From: CAVQBP01 sp964448105
GTDB taxonomy: Bacteria > Bacteroidota > Ignavibacteria > Ignavibacteriales > Ignavibacteriaceae
DNA length: 39,390 bases
Reading direction: 5' to 3'
Assembly (NCBI GenBank): GCA_964448105.1
Contig: CAYUVK010000041.1
Coordinates: 1-39,390, forward strand
Shown: piece after piece, positions 1 through 7,947 of the stretch
Numbering within the stretch: position 1 is the first letter of the stretch
How the letters are laid out: every line of letters begins with the position of its first letter
Notes under the pieces: model-generated
Told to the model about the DNA's origin: nothing
What the model saw: the letters and a program-made list of their open reading frames with translations, nothing else
Databases searched by the model: none
Made by a program: the position numbers and the translations under genes

Positions 1-1
1 A

Positions 2-2227
2 ATGGAAACAAAAATCACATGGACCAAAATTGATGAGGCCCCGGCTTTAGCATCTTATAGTTTATTGCCAATTGTAAAATCCTTTTTAAAAGGTACGGGA
101 ATTGAAATTGAGTTAAAAGATATATCACTAGCGGGACGAATAATCGCTAACTTTCCTGATAATCTAACCGAAGAACAAAAAATTCCCGACTATTTAACCG
201 AACTGGGTGAATTAACACAAATTCCCGAAGCTAATATTATTAAACTTCCAAATATAAGTGCCTCGATACCGCAGCTTCATGCGGCAATAAAAGAACTACA
301 GGAAAAAGGTTATAAAATTCCTGATTACCCCGATGAACCGAAAAACGATGAAGAAGCTGCGCTTAAAGCAAGATTTGCAAAAGTGCTCGGTTCCGCGGTT
401 AACCCGGTAATAAGAGAAGGCAACTCCGACAGGCGTGCCGCAGCCTCCGTAAAAAAGTTCGCGAAAAAAAACCCGCATAAAATGATGAAGCCCTGGCCCA
501 AATCCGGCTCAAAAACTAGGGTAGCGCATATGAATCAAAAAGATTTTTATGGCTCTGAAAAATCTCTTACTCTCAACAAAGAAGATATAGCAAAAATTGA
601 GTATGTGGATACAAATGGAAATGTAACTGCTCTAAAAGAAAATCTTAATTTGCTCAGAGGAGAGGTTATTGACACGGCAGTAATGAATGTTAAAGAATTG
701 AGAAAATTCTATGCAGAACAAATTGAAGCAGCAAAAAAAGATAATATACTTCTTTCACTGCATCTTAAAGCCACAATGATGAAAGTTTCCGACCCCATAA
801 TGTTTGGACATGCAGTTTCTGTTTATTATAAAGACGCACTCGAAAAACATGCAAAAGTTCTTAAAGAAATCGGTGCTAATGTTAATTATGGTCTCATGGA
901 TATTCTTGAAAAATTGAAGAAACTCCCTGATGAAAAAAGAATGGAAATTGAAGCGGATATTAATAAAGTTTATGAATACCGGCCGCAGCTTGCAATGGTT
1001 GATTCAAGAATTGGTAAAACAAATCTCCACGTTCCTAATGATATTATTGTCGATGCTTCGATGCCTAATGTAGTTCGTGACGGCGGAAAAATGTGGAACC
1101 TTAAAGACGAACTTCAGGATTGCATTGCAATGATCCCTGATCGCTGTTATGCTACAATGTACGGTGAAATTATTGAGGATGCAAAAGCCAAAGGACAATT
1201 TAACCCGGCAACAATGGGAGCAGTTTCCAACGTTGGGTTAATGGCTAAGAAAGCAGAAGAATACGGCTCGCACGATAAAACTTTTGAAGCTAAAGGAGAC
1301 GGAATCATCCGCGTAGTAAATTTTGCCGGAGAAACTTTATTAAAACAGCAGGTCGAAATCGGGGATATTTTCAGGATGTGTCAGGCTAAAGATGAGCCTA
1401 TCAAAGACTGGATAAAACTTGCGGTAAATAGAGCAAGAGCTTCTTCTACTCCCGCAATTTTTTGGCTTGATGAAAACAGGGCTCACGACAGAGAAATTAT
1501 TGCAAAAATAAAAAAGTATCTGCCGGAACATAATACCGAAGGACTTGAAATAAAAATCCTTGAACCTGTAGAAGCAATGAAATATACTTTGGAAAGAACA
1601 AGAAAAGGATTGGATACAATTTCAGTTACAGGCAATGTACTTCGTGATTACCTGACAGATTTATTCCCTATTCTTGAATTAGGCACAAGCGCCAGAATGC
1701 TGTCGATAGTTCCGCTGTTAAAGGGAGGCGGATTATTCGAAACAGGTGCCGGCGGTTCAGCACCCAAACATGTTCAGCAGCTGCTTAAAGAAAATCACTT
1801 AAGATGGGATTCACTCGGAGAATACTGCGCTCTTGTTCCTTCGCTGGAAATGATAGCCGAAAGGTCAGGCAATTCCAAAGCAAAGATATTGGCAGACTCA
1901 CTCGATACTGCAATCGGGAAATACCTGGAAAACAGACGTTTTCCTTCACGAAAAGCAGGTGAAATTGATAACAGAGGCAGCTCATCCTATCTCTCTTTAT
2001 ATTGGGCACAGGCTTTAGCGGAACAGGATAAAGATGCTGATATGAAAGAACGGTTTTCAAAAATGTATAAAGAATTAAAAGCAAATGAAGAGAAAATTAC
2101 AAACGATTTACTCTCTGTACAGGGAAAACCGGTGGATCTCAGCGGGTACTATCTACCTGATAAGAATAAAGTTACAAAAGTTATGCGCCCAAGCTTAACT
2201 TTCAACAAGATCATTAATGAGATGTAA
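2..2227 (+). CDS. icd: NADP-dependent isocitrate dehydrogenase, monomeric type
   Basis: Oxidatively decarboxylates isocitrate to 2-oxoglutarate in the cytoplasm with NADP+, feeding the TCA cycle and NADPH pool. The 741 residues match the usual size of the monomeric IDH family (about 740), which is unrelated in layout to the dimeric enzymes. Family landmarks seen include the N-terminal DEAPALASYSLLPIV stretch, the substrate-binding GNSDRRAAASVKKFAKKNPH segment near residues 138-158, and the glycine-rich LKGGGLFETGAGGSAPKH stretch late in the protein. The ATG lies one base into the window and gives the expected N-terminus, so the gene looks complete, but its promoter is outside. It is transcribed away from the minus-strand SDR gene. 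Family assignment is very secure. Confidence 0.96.
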   Translation: METKITWTKIDEAPALASYSLLPIVKSFLKGTGIEIELKDISLAGRIIANFPDNLTEEQKIPDYLTELGELTQIPEANIIKLPNISASIPQLHAAIKELQEKGYKIPDYPDEPKNDEEAALKARFAKVLGSAVNPVIREGNSDRRAAASVKKFAKKNPHKMMKPWPKSGSKTRVAHMNQKDFYGSEKSLTLNKEDIAKIEYVDTNGNVTALKENLNLLRGEVIDTAVMNVKELRKFYAEQIEAAKKDNILLSLHLKATMMKVSDPIMFGHAVSVYYKDALEKHAKVLKEIGANVNYGLMDILEKLKKLPDEKRMEIEADINKVYEYRPQLAMVDSRIGKTNLHVPNDIIVDASMPNVVRDGGKMWNLKDELQDCIAMIPDRCYATMYGEIIEDAKAKGQFNPATMGAVSNVGLMAKKAEEYGSHDKTFEAKGDGIIRVVNFAGETLLKQQVEIGDIFRMCQAKDEPIKDWIKLAVNRARASSTPAIFWLDENRAHDREIIAKIKKYLPEHNTEGLEIKILEPVEAMKYTLERTRKGLDTISVTGNVLRDYLTDLFPILELGTSARMLSIVPLLKGGGLFETGAGGSAPKHVQQLLKENHLRWDSLGEYCALVPSLEMIAERSGNSKAKILADSLDTAIGKYLENRRFPSRKAGEIDNRGSSSYLSLYWAQALAEQDKDADMKERFSKMYKELKANEEKITNDLLSVQGKPVDLSGYYLPDKNKVTKVMRPSLTFNKIINEM

Positions 2228-2431
2228 TTTTAAGCTTTAAGTTAGTTTATTGACGAGTTCCATATTAAGAAATTTCACATATTTTTAAAACTACATCTTA
2301 TTATAATTTAAAGAATTATAGCAAAACCTTTACCTATAAAACCAATTTTTTAAAGAAATTGGGTTTATTAAATGTTTTGTCCAGCATCAAGTATTCCCGC
2401 GGGGACAGCTTCAGCGAACGGGCAGAAACCA

Positions 2432-3247
2432 TCATTTCAATTTTGTTAACTCAAGACTTAAATCCCACAAACGTTTTCTTGCTTGCTTATTATAAGCTTG
2501 AGACTCTGCTCTCGCTTCGGATTTAACATTAAAATATTTTCCAGTAACATCATTCAGTTCAGGTGAAGTAGCCAGATATACTTCTGCATCAGCCCCGCTT
2601 TCAGGTTTTCCCCAAGGATTAATATTTGAACGGCGAACCATGTTTGTATCTAAATAGGTTCCCGGATGCAAGCTATTTACTGTAATATTTTCATCTTTAA
2701 GTTTTTCAGCTAAATCAATTGTAAACATAATTAATGCAAGTTTGCTCTGACAGTATGCTTGAGTTGGGTTAAAATTTTTCTCCAGCATTATATCATTAAA
2801 ATTTATTGGATGCTGACCTGCAGAACTTACATTTACAATTCTTGAAGGAGCAGCACTTTTTAATGAGGGCAATAATAATTGAGTTAATAAAAAAGGTACA
2901 AGATAGTTGACAGCAAATCTCAGCTCATATCCATCCTGACTCTTTCCATTATCAGCAAATCCGACGCCGGCATTATTAATTAAAACATCGATTTTATTAA
3001 ACTTATTAGTTACATCATCTGCAAATTTTCTAACTTCATTTAATGAAGAAAAGTCGTATGTAAATCCCTCTATCTTTTGATTACCGCTTTTTGTTTTTAA
3101 TTCATAAATAACTTTTTGTACTTTTGCTTCGTTTCTTCCGTGAACAATAATTTGAGCATTTTGTCTTGCTAAATTCAGTGCTGTTAATTTTCCAATTCCA
3201 TCGGTAGATCCAGTTATTAAGATCGTTTGTTGATTAATAGGTTTCAT
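2432..3247 (-). CDS. short-chain dehydrogenase/reductase (SDR)
   Basis: A 271-residue classical-type SDR, an NAD(P)(H)-dependent oxidoreductase with a Rossmann fold. The cofactor motif TGSTDGIG is at residues 12-19, NNAG at 91-94, and the catalytic Ser (141/142), Tyr165 and Lys169 (YCQSK) are all present, so it should be active. The overall pattern resembles the retinol-dehydrogenase/WW-domain-oxidoreductase-like branch, but the substrate cannot be read from sequence. The ATG at 3247 (weak upstream AGG) gives the canonical N-terminus; a TTG at 3289 would add 14 residues. It stands alone between the convergent icd gene and a DinB-type gene. Confidence 0.85.
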   Translation of the reverse strand: MKPINQQTILITGSTDGIGKLTALNLARQNAQIIVHGRNEAKVQKVIYELKTKSGNQKIEGFTYDFSSLNEVRKFADDVTNKFNKIDVLINNAGVGFADNGKSQDGYELRFAVNYLVPFLLTQLLLPSLKSAAPSRIVNVSSAGQHPINFNDIMLEKNFNPTQAYCQSKLALIMFTIDLAEKLKDENITVNSLHPGTYLDTNMVRRSNINPWGKPESGADAEVYLATSPELNDVTGKYFNVKSEARAESQAYNKQARKRLWDLSLELTKLK

Positions 3248-3438
3248 ACTAATGCCTAATATTGCAGAACGAATTTCTTGAGTGTTCAATATTATGAACT
3301 CTTGATAAAGTAAATTAATTTAAAAAAATTAAACTTTTAGTAATAGAAATCAAAAAGAAAATTTAATCATTAGATTTTGAGAAAAGATTTGAGAAAAATA
3401 CTGCTCCTGAGAAAACTGATGTTCCATCCTATTTAAGA

Positions 3439-3921
3439 TTAAAGATTTGTGGAAGGATCATCGGCTGAAGGACCATATATAGATGGCACCATTCCACCGG
3501 CTAACCGAATATAAACCGAAATTTGCCCCCGGTGATGTATTTGATCAAAAAGCATCATAAGCATAAATCCGTCAGCAGTAAATTTTGTCCCTGCAAATTC
3601 AATTGTTTTGTTCATATCCTTATCGGAAAAATTTTCTACTTTTGAAAGTACATTATCCGAATGTTTTTTGAAATCGGAAATTATCGTTTGCAATTGATTA
3701 GGCGCATAGGTTTGAAATACGCTTCTATCAATGTCTTCCCCGAACGCATAAAACTCAACCAGGAACATTTCAAATACAAATGTAGAGAGAATTTTTTTTG
3801 CGGTTTGAGAACGCTCATGCGGGGTGAAATCTAATTTGTCTTCCGGAAATGCATTCATTACTTTTAATGTTGTTGTAAATTCTTTTTTGAATAATTTCAG
3901 TAAACTCTCTTTTGTGATCAT
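3439..3921 (-). CDS. DinB/YfiT-fold family protein
   Basis: A 160-residue predicted four-helix-bundle protein of the DinB superfamily. Many members are metal-dependent thiol transferases or damage-inducible proteins of unknown substrate. The diagnostic C-terminal IHHRGQISVYIRLAGG segment is at about residues 128-143. The family often coordinates a metal with three histidines; here the position four residues before His130 is Asp126, and no histidine is seen in the helix around residues 45-60, so metal binding may be altered. The ATG at 3921 is the natural start. Function not assigned. Confidence 0.8.
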   Translation of the reverse strand: MITKESLLKLFKKEFTTTLKVMNAFPEDKLDFTPHERSQTAKKILSTFVFEMFLVEFYAFGEDIDRSVFQTYAPNQLQTIISDFKKHSDNVLSKVENFSDKDMNKTIEFAGTKFTADGFMLMMLFDQIHHRGQISVYIRLAGGMVPSIYGPSADDPSTNL

Positions 3922-3958
3922 TTAAATCCCATTTATATTTTATCTCAATATACTAAGT

Positions 3959-4729
3959 TTATTTCCAGTTATTAATTATCTCCATTAAATTTTTGTGGAT
4001 CATTTTATTAGATGCTAGTATTCTTTTTGCATATATATCTATTTCGCTCCCGTTAAAATCAGTTACCATACCTCCTGCTTCTTCAACGATCAACATACCT
4101 GCACAAATATCCCACGGATGTAAATAAACTTCCCAAAATCCATCAAAAACTCCTTTAGCAACATAACATAAATCCAAAGCAGCCGAACCCAATCTCCTTA
4201 TTGCTCTCGCTCTCCTGGTAAGAGCAGAAAATTTTTCCAATGCATTCTCCGGATTATCATAAATATTATAAGGGAATCCCGTAACGAGAACACTATGATT
4301 AATTTTGTCGTTTAAACTGACTTTCAATCTTTCAGAATTTGCATAAGAACCAGACCCCTCTTCGGCAAAATAAGTAATATCCTGCATTACATCGTAAACT
4401 ACACCCATTACGGTTTTACCATTTCTCTGCAATCCAATTGAAACTGAAAATATGGGGAGACCGTGTGCAAAATTTGTTGTACCGTCCAGGGGATCAACTA
4501 CCCATAAATATTCTGAACCAGATTTATTTTCACCGCTTTCTTCTGCAAGTATATCATGATCGGGGTAATTCTTTTTTATAAAATCGATTATATGTTTTTC
4601 CGAAGCTTTATCAACTTCTGTTACTAAATTTGTTTCATTGGATTTATACTCTATCTTTAATTTCTTTCCAAATCCGTTTCTTACAATTTCACCGGCTTCT
4701 TTGGCAATTTTAATTATATCTTGAATCAT
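3959..4729 (-). CDS. suhB: inositol monophosphatase family protein (SuhB-like)
   Basis: A 256-residue Mg2+-dependent phosphatase that hydrolyses inositol-1-phosphate or related sugar phosphates. The metal-binding motifs are intact: AEESG at 62-66, DPLDGTTNFAHG at 79-90 (Asp79, Asp82) and HPWDICAG with Asp207. A GGAG box four bases before the ATG at 4729 supports the start. It is divergent from lon, so 4730-4924 must carry promoters for both. True substrate (inositol phosphate, fructose-1,6-bisphosphate, PAP-like) cannot be decided from sequence. Confidence 0.88.
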   Translation of the reverse strand: MIQDIIKIAKEAGEIVRNGFGKKLKIEYKSNETNLVTEVDKASEKHIIDFIKKNYPDHDILAEESGENKSGSEYLWVVDPLDGTTNFAHGLPIFSVSIGLQRNGKTVMGVVYDVMQDITYFAEEGSGSYANSERLKVSLNDKINHSVLVTGFPYNIYDNPENALEKFSALTRRARAIRRLGSAALDLCYVAKGVFDGFWEVYLHPWDICAGMLIVEEAGGMVTDFNGSEIDIYAKRILASNKMIHKNLMEIINNWK

Positions 4730-4914
4730 AAAACTCCAAAAATTATTTAAATTAAATAATAATATTAAAATAGTGAATTAATGATTCGGAATAAAAAACC
4801 TGTTTGTTTTGATTAAATGTGATCAGAACATCATATAGACACCATCTTTCCTTCCTTGAAAGCCGAAACGAATTTTGGTATATTTAATTTTATTGTAACC
4901 ATTCTAAATTTTAC

Positions 4915-4918
4915 GGAG
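4915..4918 (+). promoter_or_regulatory. Shine-Dalgarno site for lon (decides TTG start)
   Basis: GGAG sits six bases before an in-frame TTG at 4925. The longer frame opening at TTG 4856 has no comparable site, so the downstream TTG is preferred. Confidence 0.6.
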
Positions 4919-4924
4919 AAATTC

Positions 4925-7402
4925 TTGAACAAAATTGAAGATATAGAAATAAAAAAGGGTAAAGAAACCTCAATTGTTGACAGCATGCCTGAAGTGCTTC
5001 CAATTTTACCTTTAAGAGATATTGTAATTTTCCCTTATATGATCTTCCCGGTTTTAGTTGGAAGAGAACAATCAATCAAAGCTGCTAATTATGCTTTAGA
5101 CAACACAAGATACATATTTCTTGCTGCACAAAAAAAATCAAATATTGAAGATCCTAAAAAAGAAGACATATTCAGGGATGGAACAATAGCAAAGATTGTC
5201 CAGATCCTGAAACTTCCGAACGGTCTAATGAAAATTTTGGTTGATGGCCTGCTTCAAGGGAGAATTAAAGAATTTACAAATAAAACAGAGTTTTTTGAAG
5301 GAAAAATTGAAATCATTCTTCCGAAGCTTGAAACAGATCATGAAATGAATGCATTGGTTAGGCAAATGTCGCAGCTATTTAAAGACTATGTGAAAATAAG
5401 CCGCAACATTCCAAACGAAGCTTTAACTGCATTTGAAAATATTGAAGAACCGGATAGAAAATTATTTTATGTTGCTGCAAATATAAATCAATCAATCGAA
5501 GTAAAGCAGGAGATTTTAAAGAAATCGATAATTAAAGATCAATACTATGAAGTTATAAAAGTACTGAATTCCGAGATTGATATTTTAAAGATTGAAAAAG
5601 AGATAGATAATAAAGTCCAGGAAAATATTACTAAGACACAGCGTAAATTTATCATCCAGGAACAAATTAAAATCTTACAGGATGAACTAGGCGATGAGGA
5701 TGAGGCTTCCCCGGAATTTGTAAAAATGCGGGATCAGATAAAAAAAGCTAAAATGCTGGAAGAAGCGGAAAATAAAGCACTGGAGGAATTGAATAAGCTC
5801 AAGAAAACTCCACCTATGTCTCCTGAATCAACAGTAATAAGAAATTATCTCGATTGGTTAATTGAAGTTCCATGGTCTGAAAGAACTAAGGATAATTTAA
5901 ATATAAATCACGTTCAAAAAATCCTGGATGAAGATCATTTCGGATTGGAGAAGCCCAAAGAAAGAATTATCGAGCATATCGCAGTATTAAACTTAGTAAA
6001 GCAAATGCGGGGACAAATCCTTTGCTTTGTTGGGCCTCCGGGAGTTGGAAAAACTTCATTGGGCAAATCAATCGCAAGAGCTTTGGGAAGGAAATTTGTA
6101 AGGATTAGTCTAGGCGGAGTTAGAGATGAAGCTGAAATAAGAGGACATCGCAGAACATATATCGGTTCAATGCCCGGGAAAATAATCCAATCGATGAAAA
6201 AAGCCGGCACTATAAACCCGGTCATGCTGATGGACGAAATAGATAAAATGAGTATGGATTTTAGAGGCGATCCGTCATCTGCTATGCTTGAAGTTTTAGA
6301 TCCTGAGCAGAATCATTCATTTAATGATCATTACCTTGAAGTTGATTATGATCTGTCGCAGGTATTGTTTATTACAACTGCCAATGTTCGATATAATATT
6401 CCACTTCCGCTTCAAGATAGAATGGAAATTATAGAGCTGCCGGGTTACCTGGAATATGATAAATTTGAAATTGCAAAACGTCATATCATTCCAAAACAAC
6501 TTGAAAATCATGGACTCAAAAATAAAAATGTTACTATTAGTGACGAGGCTGTTAAAAAAATAATTAGCGAATATACACGCGAAGCTGGTGTGAGAAACCT
6601 TGAAAGAGAGCTTTCTTCAGTTTGCAGAAAAGTAGCCAGAGATATTGTTTTAAAAGAATCAACTAACGGCAAATCCAAAAGAAATCATAAATTCGTAGTT
6701 GATGAAAATAAGATTGAAGATTATTTAAAAGTTCCGCGGTTTAGGCAAAGACATCACAGCAAAGAAAATCGCGTTGGCAGCGTTACCGGATTAGCATGGA
6801 CAAGCGTTGGCGGTGAACTTCTAAATGTTGACGTTACAATAATGAATGGGCCCGGCAAGTTAACTTTAACCGGACAGTTGGGCGATGTAATGAAAGAATC
6901 TGCTCAAGCAGCTCTAAGTTACTTAAGGTCGAAAGCAAAAGATTTTCATTTAGATCCTGATTTCTTTAAAGGTAAAGAAGTACATATTCATTTACCTGAA
7001 GGAGCAATTCCGAAAGATGGACCTTCAGCAGGAATTACAATGGCAATGGCTCTACTTTCAGCAGTCAGCGGAAAACCAGCATCAAACGATATTGCAATGA
7101 CAGGTGAAATAACTCTTAGAGGAGAAGTACTTCCAATCGGAGGATTAAATGAAAAACTTCTAGCTGCCAAAAGAAATGATATTCATACAATATTAATTCC
7201 AGCGGATAATGAAGTAGATTTGAAAGAAATCCCTGAAAAAGTTACTGATGAATTAAAAATTATTCCTATCGATAAAATTGAAGATGCTGTTTCATATGTT
7301 TTTCCCGATCTACAAAAAAGGAATAAAAAGCAAAAAGCAGGTTCCGGTAAACCGGGTTCCAAAAGAAAAAATGCAATCACTATTAAAAGAAAACGAAAGT
7401 AG
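4925..7402 (+). CDS. lon: ATP-dependent endopeptidase Lon
   Basis: Cytoplasmic AAA+ serine protease degrading misfolded and regulatory proteins. From the TTG at 4925 the protein has 825 residues: an N-terminal substrate domain beginning with PEVLPILPLRDIVIFPYM, a coiled-coil middle, an AAA+ module with Walker A GPPGVGKT at about 370-377 and Walker B MLMDEIDK, and a C-terminal protease domain. The catalytic dyad is Ser701 (PKDGPSAG) and Lys744 (GLNEKLLAA), with the same 43-residue spacing as E. coli Ser679/Lys722. The last about 25 residues are a Lys/Arg-rich tail. An upstream in-frame TTG at 4856 would add 23 residues but lacks an RBS. The next gene begins 5 bp downstream. No CIRCE-type heat-shock operator was seen upstream. 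Confidence 0.95.
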   Translation: MNKIEDIEIKKGKETSIVDSMPEVLPILPLRDIVIFPYMIFPVLVGREQSIKAANYALDNTRYIFLAAQKKSNIEDPKKEDIFRDGTIAKIVQILKLPNGLMKILVDGLLQGRIKEFTNKTEFFEGKIEIILPKLETDHEMNALVRQMSQLFKDYVKISRNIPNEALTAFENIEEPDRKLFYVAANINQSIEVKQEILKKSIIKDQYYEVIKVLNSEIDILKIEKEIDNKVQENITKTQRKFIIQEQIKILQDELGDEDEASPEFVKMRDQIKKAKMLEEAENKALEELNKLKKTPPMSPESTVIRNYLDWLIEVPWSERTKDNLNINHVQKILDEDHFGLEKPKERIIEHIAVLNLVKQMRGQILCFVGPPGVGKTSLGKSIARALGRKFVRISLGGVRDEAEIRGHRRTYIGSMPGKIIQSMKKAGTINPVMLMDEIDKMSMDFRGDPSSAMLEVLDPEQNHSFNDHYLEVDYDLSQVLFITTANVRYNIPLPLQDRMEIIELPGYLEYDKFEIAKRHIIPKQLENHGLKNKNVTISDEAVKKIISEYTREAGVRNLERELSSVCRKVARDIVLKESTNGKSKRNHKFVVDENKIEDYLKVPRFRQRHHSKENRVGSVTGLAWTSVGGELLNVDVTIMNGPGKLTLTGQLGDVMKESAQAALSYLRSKAKDFHLDPDFFKGKEVHIHLPEGAIPKDGPSAGITMAMALLSAVSGKPASNDIAMTGEITLRGEVLPIGGLNEKLLAAKRNDIHTILIPADNEVDLKEIPEKVTDELKIIPIDKIEDAVSYVFPDLQKRNKKQKAGSGKPGSKRKNAITIKRKRK

Positions 7403-7407
7403 AATAA

Positions 7408-7899
7408 TTGGCAGAGATAATTATTGATAATAATATTCTTTCCGTGGAAGAGAAATATGTCGAACTGACCAAACAGTTAAAGGGGCTATTGGATAAGGAT
7501 GAAAATCTTATAACTAACCTTGCCAATTTTACTGCTGCATTAAAACAGACTTTTGAAAAAATAAGCTGGGTTGGGTTTTATTTATTTGACGGAGAAAAAC
7601 TTTATCTCGGTCCATTCCAGGGAAAAGTTGCATGTACATCAATAAAAATCGGCAAGGGAGTTTGCGGTACTGCTGCTCAAAAGAAAGAGTCAATTGTTGT
7701 ATCTGATGTAAACAAATTTCCCGGGCATATATTCTGTGACCCGGATTCAAAATCAGAAATTGTTATACCAATTTTATTAAATAATAATTTGTTTGGGGTG
7801 CTGGATATCGACAGCAACTCGTTTAATTCATTCAACGAAATAGATCAAAAATACCTGGAAGAAATGATTAAATTTCTTTCAACAGAAATAATATTTTAA
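7408..7899 (+). CDS. msrC: free methionine-(R)-sulfoxide reductase, GAF domain
   Basis: A 163-residue single-GAF protein that reduces free L-methionine-(R)-sulfoxide, an oxidative-damage repair enzyme of the cytoplasm. The three redox cysteines of this family are all present: Cys76 (VACTS), Cys86 (GVCGTAA) and Cys110 (HIFCDP), and SEIVIPI plus VLDIDS complete the GAF core. It starts at a TTG only 5 bp after the lon stop, so it is almost certainly co-transcribed with lon, linking protein quality control with oxidised-methionine repair. Assignment is strong because the cysteine pattern separates this family from signalling GAF domains. Confidence 0.92.
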   Translation: MAEIIIDNNILSVEEKYVELTKQLKGLLDKDENLITNLANFTAALKQTFEKISWVGFYLFDGEKLYLGPFQGKVACTSIKIGKGVCGTAAQKKESIVVSDVNKFPGHIFCDPDSKSEIVIPILLNNNLFGVLDIDSNSFNSFNEIDQKYLEEMIKFLSTEIIF

Positions 7900-7902
7900 C
7901 AT

Positions 7903-7933
7903 TGTAGGGAATGTATATTATGCATTCCCTACA
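7903..7933 (+). repeat. palindromic hairpin GTAGGGAATG...CATTCCCTAC
   Basis: An 11-bp perfect stem (7903-7913 with 7923-7933) around a 9-base loop lies between msrC and dnaX. There is no U-tract after it, so it is not a classic terminator. Its outer GTAGGG/CCCTAC arms match a second hairpin at 14564-14591, suggesting a small dispersed palindrome family. Confidence 0.6.
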
Positions 7934-7947
7934 CAGCAAGGATTTGT

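Noticed and set aside
2339..2362. AT-rich hairpin AACCAATTT/AAATTGGGTT after icd as a terminator
   Set aside because: The stem needs a bulged base and lacks a strong U-tract, so it is too weak to call.
2336..2436. A 33-codon minus-strand frame that starts at the SDR stop (ATGATG) and crosses a GC-rich patch with CCCGCGGG
   Set aside because: It has no Shine-Dalgarno site and no recognised family, and could equally be a -1 extension of the SDR gene or chance; the SDR protein already looks complete.
4856..4924. N-terminal extension of Lon from TTG 4856
   Set aside because: It has no ribosome-binding site, the extension is not Lon-like, and TTG 4925 has a well-spaced GGAG.
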